Source: Ignavibacteriales bacterium
Lineage (GTDB): Bacteria; Bacteroidota; Ignavibacteria; Ignavibacteriales; Melioribacteraceae
Reading direction: 5' to 3'
DNA length: 64,000 nucleotides
NCBI GenBank assembly: GCA_020061355.1
Contig: JAGUYK010000044.1
Location: forward strand, 185,658-249,657
Position 1 is the stretch's first letter. Each line of letters begins with the position of its first letter. Positions 46,753-55,779 of the stretch are shown here, piece after piece. The position numbers and the translations under genes were made by a program. The notes below the pieces were generated by a model. It ran no database searches. It saw only the letters and a program-made list of their open reading frames with translations, and had not been told where the DNA came from.

Positions 46753-49700
46753 TCAGTTGAATACAGCTTTCTTTAGAGCTATTTGAATTGCATTTTTAAA
46801 ATCGCTAAGGTTAACAGGTTTCTGAAAAATATATTCAACGCCAAGTTCCTTATACTCACCTTTAACCACATCAGTAATATCACTTGATAAGACAATAACC
46901 GGTGGTTTATAACGCAAATCAGTAATGTTTAATTGCCGGACAAGATCATATCCGCTCATAACCGGCATTTTATGATCTGTAATTACCAGAACCGGGGAGC
47001 TCTGTTTAATAATTTCCAATGCTATTTTACCGTTCTCCGCTTCAATAATATTGTATTGAGGCATCAAATTCTTAATAAGTTTCGAATATAGAAGCCGATC
47101 GGTTTTAGCATCGTCAACTAAAAGAATATTTGTAGAGGCAATGGGAATTGTAAAATTAAATTTTGAACCCTTTCCTAATTCACTTTCCACCCATATTTCA
47201 CCGCCGTGTTTTCTAATAATATCGCTAACCAGAGATAAACCGAGTCCGCTTCCCTTTTCACCGGCAGTTCCCGGTGTAGTAAATTTTGAATCTACTTTGA
47301 ATAGTTTTGATATATCCGACTTTTTCATTCCAACGCCGTCATCTTCAACGAAAAATTGTATCTGGTTCTTTTCCACATCCACAAATGCATTTACATTTAT
47401 GTTACCTCCCGGATTTGTAAACTTAATTGCATTCGAAATCAGGTTGTTAAAAATCTGGAGTAGCAGACCTTCATCTGCGTGGATGAAAAAGTCTTTATTC
47501 AGTTTTGATAGAAGTTTAATATTCTTCTGTAATGTTGACCCCGATAATATTTGGATCGATTTTTCAATCACAGATTTTGCATTTATTCTAACGGGTTCGA
47601 ACTTGATTTTACCGGTCTGCAATCTCGTGTAATCGAGCAGCGAGTTAACTAAGCTCAACATACTCTTCGCCGATTCCTGAATATACAACACGTATTGATT
47701 TCGCTTTTCATCATCAATGTCAGTGTCATTAAGCAGAAAGTCCGTGTAACCTAAAATTGAACTGAATGGTGTTCTAAGATCATGACTAATGATAGAAATG
47801 AACCGGTCCTTGGCTTCATTAAGTTCTTTCAATTCGGAAGCAGATTTTTTGAGTTCTTCTTCGGCACGCTTGGAAATTGTTATATCACTAACGACGCCAA
47901 ATATTTTTTGAATCTCTCCTTTCGAATCGCGTTTTAAAGAAATTTTATTTTCAATCCAGTTAATATTTCCGAGTGTATCTATTATTCTATATTCAAAAGC
48001 TTCAAAAATGCGCGCATTATCTTCATATAAATTCTGCATTCTGGTAGTAATTTCCTCAACATCATCCGGGTGAGTTATATTTTTCCATAATTCAGGATCG
48101 CCTAGGAATTGTTCTGCTGAATAACCGGTAATCTGTTTAATTGCCGGAGTATAGAAAACAGTTTGCATTTTGCCTTCAATTCTCTCGGCTGTAAAAAAAC
48201 TCTCCTTAATATTTTCTGAGATACTGCGGTAACGTTCTTCTGATAGTTGAAGTGCCTCCTGTGATTTTTTCTCATCGGTTATATCCCGCAATACCCAAAC
48301 AATAAATTTTTCTTCATTAGTCTGATAGGAAGAAACTGAGTTTTCAAGTTCAAAAACGGCACCATTTCTTCTTTTTCCCTTAAAATCATAACGTGCCGGT
48401 GTATCACTCCCTGCTTCGGCATTTTTAAGATAGCGTTCAACTTTTTCGTTGTCGTCTTTATGAATAAAATCGAGCGGATCCTGACCGATCACTTCGCTTG
48501 CACTTCTGTAGCCAAACATATTTACAAACGAATCATTTACAAGTACAAATTTCCTTCTGGTTATTAATGCAATTCCATCATGCGAAGCTTCGAATATGGA
48601 ACGAATAAGTAAAAGATCTTTTTCGGATTCTTTCTTTAATGTAATGTCTGTTAGTATTACGCTGTAATATTGAACTATATTATTTAAATCCAGAGCAGCA
48701 GAAAAACTTGCAAGTACAAAAATTCGTTGTCCCAAGCGGTTAATCAAAGGCAATTCAATAGATTGCGAGCTGTATGAAGTCAATTCGTTTATATTAAATT
48801 GATTATATTCTATATACTGTGAATCAACCAGATCTCTAAAATTCATTTTTAAAATTTCATCGGCAGAAAATTCAAATGCTTCAAGGAAATATGGGTTTGC
48901 ATAGATAATTGTTCCTTCCAGGTCAAGTATACAAATGAATTCATGAGAGTTGATTACAATATTTCTGAATTTTTCTTCAGATTGCCTTAGCTCCTTTTCA
49001 ATTTTTGTTTTGATTGTAACATTAGAACAGAGCATAAAATAAGTCTCATCCTTTTCATCATTCATAACGCCTATCTTAACAGAAAAATACTCTGCAATAC
49101 TTTCTTCCTCTCCAATCTTAAACTCCCCTTCCCAAAATTTCTGTTCAATAATCTGTTGAAGCATTTTTTCAAAGTAATCCTGATCAATTTGCTGAAAAAT
49201 CTTACCAATAAACTTTCCGTATACTTCGCTTCTCGTAAGTCCAAATAGCTTAGCAGAAGATTCATTCCAGAAAACTATTTTCCCTTCCTTATTAAACCCG
49301 ATAACACCATCAATTACATTTGCAACTATCTGCTGATAACTTTTTAGCTCTTTAATTTCTTCATTGTTAAAAGTCTGCTCTTCGGGATCCCTGGTAGTAT
49401 CTTTAACCAGGACAATAACCGTATCAACTTTCGTATCGCTCTCTTTAATTGGTATTAATGTAATCTTTGAAAGATGCTCTGTGTTCTCTTTTATAAAAGG
49501 GATTTCAGTCCAGATAGTTTTATTATTTGCTACCGCCGCTTCGAGCTGCTTCTTGAATAAAATGCCCGAAAGTTTTTGAGGATGCTTTGTTCCCTTGGAC
49601 AAGTCCGGCTCAAATAAAAAGGAAAAATTTTCATACCCGGTCGGTGAGTTTAGCTCTACATTACCTTCCTTATCAACAAAGAAAAAACAATCGCTAATTA

Positions 49701-50151
49701 AAAAAAGAAAGTTTTGAAAATTGGGTGAGTGGACAAGTATAATATCTTCTTTAGCAGAACTAATTTTTACATCTTCAACTACTATAACGCCGCCGTTGAA
49801 TTTACCCTCAAGTAAAATAGGGACGCATTTAATAATAATAGATATTTGGTTGCCCGAAAGAGTGCGTGAGGTTATTAATTCTTTTTCAAATGCTATCCCT
49901 TCTTTTAATTCATTCAAATCCTTTCGAAGATCTATTCCTTCGAATAATCTATATTCATAAATACTTTTACCGATGATTTCAGAAGGATTTCCTTTTATAA
50001 CACCGCCGAAATGAAAAAAATTTTTATTAATAAATTTAACCAGGAACTCATTATTGAATACCAGCATTCCTATCGGAGCAGATTCCAATACATTGCGATA
50101 TGAGATATCCGAATGTGAAAAATCGAATGTTTTATTTGAAGAAGATGTCAT
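46753..50151 (-). CDS. hybrid sensor histidine kinase with about six PAS domains and a receiver
   Basis: 1132 residues, with no obvious membrane helix. Six PAS-like units occur in tandem, with starts such as YRNVLESAPIGMLVF, YQQIVANVIDGVIGF, FRNIVINSHEFICIL, IRSIFEASHDGIAL and YRSISENIKESFF. HisKA follows with H790 in SIISHDLRTPFSSILGY. The HATPase has NLISNAIKFTNPGG and GEKGSGLGLSLV, and a C-terminal receiver has VLVITDHKMPVMSG. It is probably a cytoplasmic redox or small-molecule sensor. It has no adjacent DNA-binding regulator. Confidence 0.92.
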   Translation of the reverse strand: MTSSSNKTFDFSHSDISYRNVLESAPIGMLVFNNEFLVKFINKNFFHFGGVIKGNPSEIIGKSIYEYRLFEGIDLRKDLNELKEGIAFEKELITSRTLSGNQISIIIKCVPILLEGKFNGGVIVVEDVKISSAKEDIILVHSPNFQNFLFLISDCFFFVDKEGNVELNSPTGYENFSFLFEPDLSKGTKHPQKLSGILFKKQLEAAVANNKTIWTEIPFIKENTEHLSKITLIPIKESDTKVDTVIVLVKDTTRDPEEQTFNNEEIKELKSYQQIVANVIDGVIGFNKEGKIVFWNESSAKLFGLTRSEVYGKFIGKIFQQIDQDYFEKMLQQIIEQKFWEGEFKIGEEESIAEYFSVKIGVMNDEKDETYFMLCSNVTIKTKIEKELRQSEEKFRNIVINSHEFICILDLEGTIIYANPYFLEAFEFSADEILKMNFRDLVDSQYIEYNQFNINELTSYSSQSIELPLINRLGQRIFVLASFSAALDLNNIVQYYSVILTDITLKKESEKDLLLIRSIFEASHDGIALITRRKFVLVNDSFVNMFGYRSASEVIGQDPLDFIHKDDNEKVERYLKNAEAGSDTPARYDFKGKRRNGAVFELENSVSSYQTNEEKFIVWVLRDITDEKKSQEALQLSEERYRSISENIKESFFTAERIEGKMQTVFYTPAIKQITGYSAEQFLGDPELWKNITHPDDVEEITTRMQNLYEDNARIFEAFEYRIIDTLGNINWIENKISLKRDSKGEIQKIFGVVSDITISKRAEEELKKSASELKELNEAKDRFISIISHDLRTPFSSILGYTDFLLNDTDIDDEKRNQYVLYIQESAKSMLSLVNSLLDYTRLQTGKIKFEPVRINAKSVIEKSIQILSGSTLQKNIKLLSKLNKDFFIHADEGLLLQIFNNLISNAIKFTNPGGNINVNAFVDVEKNQIQFFVEDDGVGMKKSDISKLFKVDSKFTTPGTAGEKGSGLGLSLVSDIIRKHGGEIWVESELGKGSKFNFTIPIASTNILLVDDAKTDRLLYSKLIKNLMPQYNIIEAENGKIALEIIKQSSPVLVITDHKMPVMSGYDLVRQLNITDLRYKPPVIVLSSDITDVVKGEYKELGVEYIFQKPVNLSDFKNAIQIALKKAVFN

Positions 50152-50246
50152 TAATGATATTCTCAGTAGAAATCTGAATTCAATTTATGAAATTGATTGT
50201 AGAAAATAAAAGACTTTGATAGGTTATAAATCTATTAAGTCAAATG

Positions 50247-51527
50247 TTATAAATGAAAATAGATCTCTTTTATTATCCTATCGGAAGCACCTATGTTTTC
50301 TTTAACATAGTCTGCACAGATTTTCCCTTTTTCAATGAGTAAGTTTTTATCCATAAACAGCCTTCGTAAAACACGGAAAGCTTCTTTCTTATTTCGGATA
50401 ATAAAAGCACCGCTTTTGGATACAAGTATATTAGCTTCGCGGCTATTTTCAATCCTGGGACCAAATAGAACCGGGAGCCCATAAACCGCCGGTTCAAGTA
50501 CATTGTGAATTCCTTGTTTAAAGCTTCCTCCCACATAAGCTATACTGGCATATTTATAAAGAGTAAGCAAAATACCAATTGAGTCAACAATTATAACACG
50601 TTCATTATTGTAATTGCCTATATAAGAAAACCGTATAAAGCTAAAATAGTTAAGCAGCGTATTCTCTATTCTTTCGAGATGGTGAACCGTGGGTTCATGA
50701 GGAACTATAATAGTAATAACGTCAGGATCGTATTTCATAAGTTTCATTAAAGCCGGCAGCATGACCTCTTCATCGGATTCCCAGGAACTTCCAAGAACAA
50801 AGACCTTTTTACCATTAAATATATTTTTGTTAAAAAATAATTTCCTTTCTTTGGCTTCAAGACTTTTTTGATAAACTCTATCAAATCTTGTATCGCCGAC
50901 TATTTCAATCTTGTTCTGTGGAATTCCAAATTCCAAAAAGTTTTGAGCATCATCCTTCGAAACCGCAAGAACCCTGGAAACATTTGAAAACAATGATTTA
51001 TGAAAATCGAAGACAATCGGGAGTTTTCGTTTCGATTGGCTTCGCATCGTTGCATCAACAATAAAATATGGAATTCTTTTACGGTCAAGCTGCCAGATCA
51101 TGTTAGGCCAGATATCATAGCGCATAAATATCGCTATATGCGGACGAACTAGGTTTAAAAATCTATTTGTCAACATTGGAGTATCGACCGGTATATAAGA
51201 AATAATATCGGCATACGGGTATTTAAGCGAATTCCTATAACCGGATGGAGAGAAAAAAGTAACAATAATATTTACATCCTCTTCGCTCTTAATTTTTTCG
51301 ATAATTGGTTTTGCCTGCTCAAACTCGCCCATTGAAGCGGAGTGAAACCAGAGCATCTTTTTTCTACGGTCTATACCGGTCAAATCGATAATTAAGTTTT
51401 CAAAAAGTTTTCGACGGTCATGAAGACCTGTTCTTATCTTCACATTAAATAATGAAAGGAAGAATATTACGACCTTTGCAGTGGGAACAATTATTAGATT
51501 ATAAAAAAGGTACCAGATTTTATTCAT
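50247..51527 (-). CDS. waaA: 3-deoxy-D-manno-octulosonic acid (Kdo) transferase
   Basis: 426 residues. A membrane-anchoring N-terminus (about 6-26) precedes a GT-B glycosyltransferase that adds Kdo to lipid A. FHSASMGEFEQAKP carries the catalytic Glu, IVTFFSPSGYRN is typical, and the C-terminal donor site has YVGGSFKQGIHNVLEPAVYG. The start overlaps the stop of the upstream glycosyltransferase by 4 bp (ATGA). Its presence shows lipopolysaccharide-type outer membrane synthesis. Confidence 0.94.
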   Translation of the reverse strand: MNKIWYLFYNLIIVPTAKVVIFFLSLFNVKIRTGLHDRRKLFENLIIDLTGIDRRKKMLWFHSASMGEFEQAKPIIEKIKSEEDVNIIVTFFSPSGYRNSLKYPYADIISYIPVDTPMLTNRFLNLVRPHIAIFMRYDIWPNMIWQLDRKRIPYFIVDATMRSQSKRKLPIVFDFHKSLFSNVSRVLAVSKDDAQNFLEFGIPQNKIEIVGDTRFDRVYQKSLEAKERKLFFNKNIFNGKKVFVLGSSWESDEEVMLPALMKLMKYDPDVITIIVPHEPTVHHLERIENTLLNYFSFIRFSYIGNYNNERVIIVDSIGILLTLYKYASIAYVGGSFKQGIHNVLEPAVYGLPVLFGPRIENSREANILVSKSGAFIIRNKKEAFRVLRRLFMDKNLLIEKGKICADYVKENIGASDRIIKEIYFHL

Positions 51528-52522
51528 AATTTAGACAGTAATTTTAATACGCTTGCAATAACGGTCTCGGGAGTAATTTCTTTCATGCATTTGAAATGCT
51601 TCTTAGGACAACTACTCCTACCGATATGACTGCATGGTCTGCAAGATAACGAATTATTTTCTAAGATTAAATTTGGAACACCATACGGTGCAAAACCAAA
51701 TTCTTTAACTGATGAACCAAAGATTGTTACAATGGGAACTCCAACAGCAGCGGCTGTATGCATTAGTCCCGAATCATTGCATATTATCAACCGGCAGTTT
51801 TTCATCTCCGACAAAGTACTGAACAGCTGGTTATCATTACACAAATTGACAGAACCTTGTATTTGTGATGAAATTAATTCGCATACAAATTTATCCTCCA
51901 AACCACCAAAAAGTAAAATCTTAAATCCTTTTTCATGGAGCTTATTTCCCAGTTCAACAAAATATTCAGGGAGCCATCGTTTTGTAAAATGTTTGGCTCC
52001 GGGACAAATACCTATATAATTATCAGAGGTCGTAAGTACAGATTCTAAGTCAGAAGGAGCAAATAATTCTAGTCCAGCATTATCAAGTTTAAGTCCGGGG
52101 ATCGAGTCAGCATATCTTTGAGTTATTGATTTGACAGATTTGAACCGGTTGATTTTAAATCTAACCAGCAAATATTTATCCCAGGTCGATTTTCGATAAG
52201 AATATGTTGTTTTATTTAAAGATTTGGTGAACAACCTGGACCGGAAATTATTCTGAAGGTCAATAATAAAATCGTAATTATTATCTTTCAGAATTTTTAG
52301 AATGAACTTGCTTTTTTCTGAGCGTGGGAGTGTATAAACAACATTTAAATTGGGATTAAACTTTACAGCATCTGCATATTCTGTTCTAACAAAGAAATCG
52401 ATCATTGTATCCGGGTATTGTTGTTTTAATACTCGAATAACGGGTGAAGTTAATAAAACATCTCCTAACGAGCTGAGGCGGATAATTAGAATCCGGTTTA
52501 CCTTTTCTGCTTTCAATCTCAT
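51524..52522 (-). CDS. GT9-family glycosyltransferase (heptosyltransferase-like)
   Basis: About 332 residues from the ATG at 52522 (an upstream TTG at 52531 is open). RILIIRLSSLGDVLLTSPVI is the ADP-heptose:LPS heptosyltransferase N-terminal motif. The donor-site segments GICPGAKHFTKRW and ICNDSGLMHTAAAVGVP TIFG-type motif are conserved. CRPCSHIGRSSCPKKHFKCM is a cysteine cluster seen in many GT9 proteins. It likely extends the LPS core, with waaA. Confidence 0.9.
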   Translation of the reverse strand: MRLKAEKVNRILIIRLSSLGDVLLTSPVIRVLKQQYPDTMIDFFVRTEYADAVKFNPNLNVVYTLPRSEKSKFILKILKDNNYDFIIDLQNNFRSRLFTKSLNKTTYSYRKSTWDKYLLVRFKINRFKSVKSITQRYADSIPGLKLDNAGLELFAPSDLESVLTTSDNYIGICPGAKHFTKRWLPEYFVELGNKLHEKGFKILLFGGLEDKFVCELISSQIQGSVNLCNDNQLFSTLSEMKNCRLIICNDSGLMHTAAAVGVPIVTIFGSSVKEFGFAPYGVPNLILENNSLSCRPCSHIGRSSCPKKHFKCMKEITPETVIASVLKLLSKL

Positions 52523-52640
52523 AATTGCCAAATTTGAGTGTAAATCTAACCAAATTAAAAAATGCCTTCCACTAGAATTAGTTGTCTGACAAAAATTTCT
52601 TGGTTATTTTTATAGCAACTAATAAATACCGGTAGGAAAC

Positions 52641-52919
52641 ATGACGACTTTATCTGCTCCTTTAACTAAATCTTATCCAGAAAATTCTTTGGAAAAGAAA
52701 GCGTATGACATAGCAGAAAAATTTAAGGATAACCTTCCGTTAATGAATGATAGAAACAGATTGGGCTTTAATCTGTACCGATATATAAAGGGTGAGGGTG
52801 ATAGCCCAGAGGTTATTGTACGATCAGCCAAGTTCACATTAAGCGGAATTACAAAGGAAGAACTTGCCGCAAAATTAAATGAAGAAATAGCAAAACTGAA
52901 GAACGAAACAAAAAGTTAG
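52641..52919 (+). CDS. conserved-looking small protein of unknown function
   Basis: 92 residues, with an acceptable ribosome binding site (GGTAGGAAAC). It is soluble and charged, with no signal peptide. The sequence SLEKKAYDIAEKFKDNLP and a KEELAAKLNEEIAKLKNE helix at the end suggest a mostly helical protein. No family is recognised. It converges on fbp. Confidence 0.5.
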   Translation: MTTLSAPLTKSYPENSLEKKAYDIAEKFKDNLPLMNDRNRLGFNLYRYIKGEGDSPEVIVRSAKFTLSGITKEELAAKLNEEIAKLKNETKS

Positions 52920-52921
52920 AA

Positions 52922-52955
52922 GTACGAACAACTAATTAATCCGTATAATTCGTAC
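52922..52955. terminator. hairpin between convergent genes
   Basis: GTACGAA (52922-52928) pairs with TTCGTAC (52949-52955) around a 20-nt loop. It is in the 45-bp gap between the small protein and fbp stop codons. No T tract follows, so it is only a possible bidirectional terminator. Confidence 0.35.
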
Positions 52956-52964
52956 GCTCTATAA

Positions 52965-53975
52965 TCAATCATTCTCCTCAATTAAAAATTTCTCGACGAG
53001 AGTTACATCTTCTTCACTTCCGATAAAGATTGGAATCCTTTCATGAAGTGATTCAGGTATTTTTTCCAGAATTCTTTTTTTACCATCTATAGCACGGCCA
53101 CCGGCTGCTTCAACAATAAATGCCATTGGATTACATTCATAAACCAGCCTTAATTTTCCTTTTTCATTTCTAGTATCGCCGGGATACATAAATATTCCTC
53201 CGTACAATAATGTTCGGTGAACATCCGCTACCATCGAACCGATATAACGTGACTGGTAAGGCTTTCCGTTAAATTTATTAGCCTGAAGATGTTTTATGTA
53301 ATCTTTTAATCCTTTATGCCAGGAAGAATAATTTCCTTCATTAATACTGTAGATTCTCCCGCGTTTAGGAATTTTAATATCATCATGCGAAAGAAGAAAT
53401 TCACCGAAGGCAGGATCAAGAGTAAATCCGTAAACTCCGTGTCCGGCAGTGTAAACAAAAACAGTGCTTGAACCGTAAAGTATATAACCGGCTACTTCCT
53501 GCCTAAAACCGGGTTGTAAGCAATCTTCTAAAGTGCCCGGTCCATTACCCGGTGTAATTCTTTTGTATATTGAAAAGATTGTACCGATACTTACATTTGC
53601 GTCAATGTTTGAAGAACCATCGAGCGGATCGAATAAAAGCACATACTTACCAATCTTCTGATGAGGAGGAAGGTGAATAATATCTTCATCTTCTTCAGAA
53701 GCCATAACACAGAAATGACCGCCATGATCCATAGCTTTAAGAAGTATTTCGTGAGCAAAGATATCCAGCTTCTTTACTTCATCGCCTGAGACATTGCTAT
53801 TCCCGGTAAATCCAAGAATATCAGCTAATCCGGCTTTGTTTACTTCCATTGAAATTGCTTTTGCTGCAAGACTCAGTTGAAGAAGTATTGTTGAAAGTTC
53901 TCCCGTAGCTTCTGGGTGTAGTTTCTCGCCTTCCAAGATGTGGCGGGGCAACGTCATAAATCTTTTTTTTGCCAT
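52965..53975 (-). CDS. fbp: fructose-1,6-bisphosphatase class 1
   Basis: 336 residues, the usual class 1 length. It hydrolyses fructose 1,6-bisphosphate in gluconeogenesis. The metal site is FDPLDGSSNID (near residue 112) and the substrate segment is RYIGSMVADVHRTLLYGGIF. A conserved AAGGRAIDG follows. It starts 14 bp after the ABC exporter gene and is probably co-transcribed with it. Confidence 0.96.
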   Translation of the reverse strand: MAKKRFMTLPRHILEGEKLHPEATGELSTILLQLSLAAKAISMEVNKAGLADILGFTGNSNVSGDEVKKLDIFAHEILLKAMDHGGHFCVMASEEDEDIIHLPPHQKIGKYVLLFDPLDGSSNIDANVSIGTIFSIYKRITPGNGPGTLEDCLQPGFRQEVAGYILYGSSTVFVYTAGHGVYGFTLDPAFGEFLLSHDDIKIPKRGRIYSINEGNYSSWHKGLKDYIKHLQANKFNGKPYQSRYIGSMVADVHRTLLYGGIFMYPGDTRNEKGKLRLVYECNPMAFIVEAAGGRAIDGKKRILEKIPESLHERIPIFIGSEEDVTLVEKFLIEEND

Positions 53976-53989
53976 TGAGGGTGCCTCCC

Positions 53990-55777
53990 TTAAGCAGTTT
54001 TAGTTATTTCCTGATCTTTATATTGAAGTTCATACAATTTATAATAGATTCCTCGTTTAGCAAGTAGTTCCTGATGTGTTCCGGTCTCTTTTAATTCACC
54101 CTTGTGCATAACAAGTATTTTATCAGCATTCTGAATTGTTGAGAGACGATGTGCAATAACGATTGATGTTCGCCCTACAAGAAGTTTTTCAATCGCATTC
54201 TGAATCAATTGTTCTGTTTCGGTATCCACGCTTGAAGTTGCCTCGTCCAGAATAAGGATTTGCGGATTATAGGCAAGCGCCCGCGCAAAAGAAATTAATT
54301 GACGCTGTCCAACACTTAATGTTGCACCTTTCTCCTTAACTTCTTCATTATACTTATTCGGCAGCTTAGAAATAAACTTATCGGCACCAACAGTTTTAGC
54401 TGAATGGATAATTTGTTCTTCGGTAATGTTTGAATTACCCAGACTGATGTTCGATTTGATTGTTCCGCTGAACAGAAAAACATCCTGAAGAACCATAGAA
54501 ATATATTTTCTAAGGTCTTGCTTATGAAGATTCCGGATATCAATTCCATCGAGAGTTATATTCCCCTTTTCAATATCATAGAATCGGGTAAGAATATTTA
54601 CAATACTTGTTTTTCCCGCTCCTGTAGCGCCAACAATAGCAACCGTGTCACCCGGATTAATTTTAAATGAAACATTTCTAAGCACATGCTCTCCAGGATT
54701 GTATGCGAACCAAACATTCTTAAATTCAATTTCACCACGGACTTTCTGAAGTAATACCGGGTTTTCCGGATTCTGTATAATTGTTTTATCATCAAGCAGA
54801 TTAAAAATCCTCTCGGATGCCGCCATTGCTCTCTGGAGAATATCATATTTTTCAGAAAGGTCGCGTACGGGTCGCCAGAACATTTCTATGTATTGAATAA
54901 ACGCAGTAAGAATACCAAATGTTAAAACTCCCTGTACAATTTCTCCGCTGGCAAACCAGATTACCATTGAAATTGAAACTGCGCTCAGAAGTTCAACGAA
55001 AGGAAAGAATATTGCATAGTAAAATACCGATCTGATATTCGCGGCTTTAAAATCATTATTGATAGAAGAAAATTTATCGAGCTCCTTTTTCTCTTTAGCG
55101 AACATCTGAACAACATTCATACCGGTTACATGTTCCTGCATATACGAATTTAATCGGGCAAGATGTGTGCGGACATTTCTATATTCTTCTCTTACCTTCC
55201 TTCTGAAAAGGAATGTTGCATAAAACAGAAATGGTATTACGGCAAGTGCAACAAGAGAAAGTTCCCAGGACATGCTAAACATAAAAATAAAAATGAAGAC
55301 GATCATAAATACATCGCTGAATACAGTTATTACACCGGACGAAAACATTTCGTTTAATGCATCAACATCATTTGTAACACGAGTTACGGTTCTGCCGATC
55401 GGCGTCCGGTCGAAATATCTAAGGGCAAGTTTCTGAACATGCGAGAAAAGTTGAATGCGTATATCATAAATTATTTTCTGCCCCATCAATTCGGTAAAGT
55501 AAGTAAGATAGTACTGGACGACTGCCTGAACAATGAGTGATACAAATAAAATTCCAACTATTAAGAGAAGTCCGTTATAATCCTTGTTCATTATGTAGTC
55601 ATCAATAGCAACTTTGCTTAAATACGGGCGGAGCGGACCGATGGCGGCTACAAGTATGTTGAATATAATAGCGGCAATTACATAATTTTTATACGGCTTA
55701 ATATAAATAAGAAGCCGCCCCATCAGTTTTGAGTCGTATGCTTTACCTAATATTTCGTCTTCGCGCTGTTCTGCCAT
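53990..55777 (-). CDS. heterodimeric ABC exporter subunit with consensus ATP site
   Basis: 595 residues: six membrane helices (about 30-320) and a nucleotide-binding domain. Walker A is GATGAGKTS, the Q-loop is VLQDVFLFSG, the signature is LSVGQRQ, and Walker B is ILILDEATSSVD with the catalytic Glu, followed by the switch IAHRLST. The partner subunit (55780-57531) has a degenerate Walker B, so the two form a heterodimer of the TM287/288-BmrCD type. It exports drugs or lipids; the substrate is unknown. It lies 2 bp from its partner. Confidence 0.92.
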   Translation of the reverse strand: MAEQREDEILGKAYDSKLMGRLLIYIKPYKNYVIAAIIFNILVAAIGPLRPYLSKVAIDDYIMNKDYNGLLLIVGILFVSLIVQAVVQYYLTYFTELMGQKIIYDIRIQLFSHVQKLALRYFDRTPIGRTVTRVTNDVDALNEMFSSGVITVFSDVFMIVFIFIFMFSMSWELSLVALAVIPFLFYATFLFRRKVREEYRNVRTHLARLNSYMQEHVTGMNVVQMFAKEKKELDKFSSINNDFKAANIRSVFYYAIFFPFVELLSAVSISMVIWFASGEIVQGVLTFGILTAFIQYIEMFWRPVRDLSEKYDILQRAMAASERIFNLLDDKTIIQNPENPVLLQKVRGEIEFKNVWFAYNPGEHVLRNVSFKINPGDTVAIVGATGAGKTSIVNILTRFYDIEKGNITLDGIDIRNLHKQDLRKYISMVLQDVFLFSGTIKSNISLGNSNITEEQIIHSAKTVGADKFISKLPNKYNEEVKEKGATLSVGQRQLISFARALAYNPQILILDEATSSVDTETEQLIQNAIEKLLVGRTSIVIAHRLSTIQNADKILVMHKGELKETGTHQELLAKRGIYYKLYELQYKDQEITKTA

Positions 55778-55779
55778 TT

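Noticed and set aside
47141-47632. 163-codon plus-strand frame
   Set aside because: Lies entirely antisense inside the hybrid kinase; low-complexity Phe/Ser-rich shadow.
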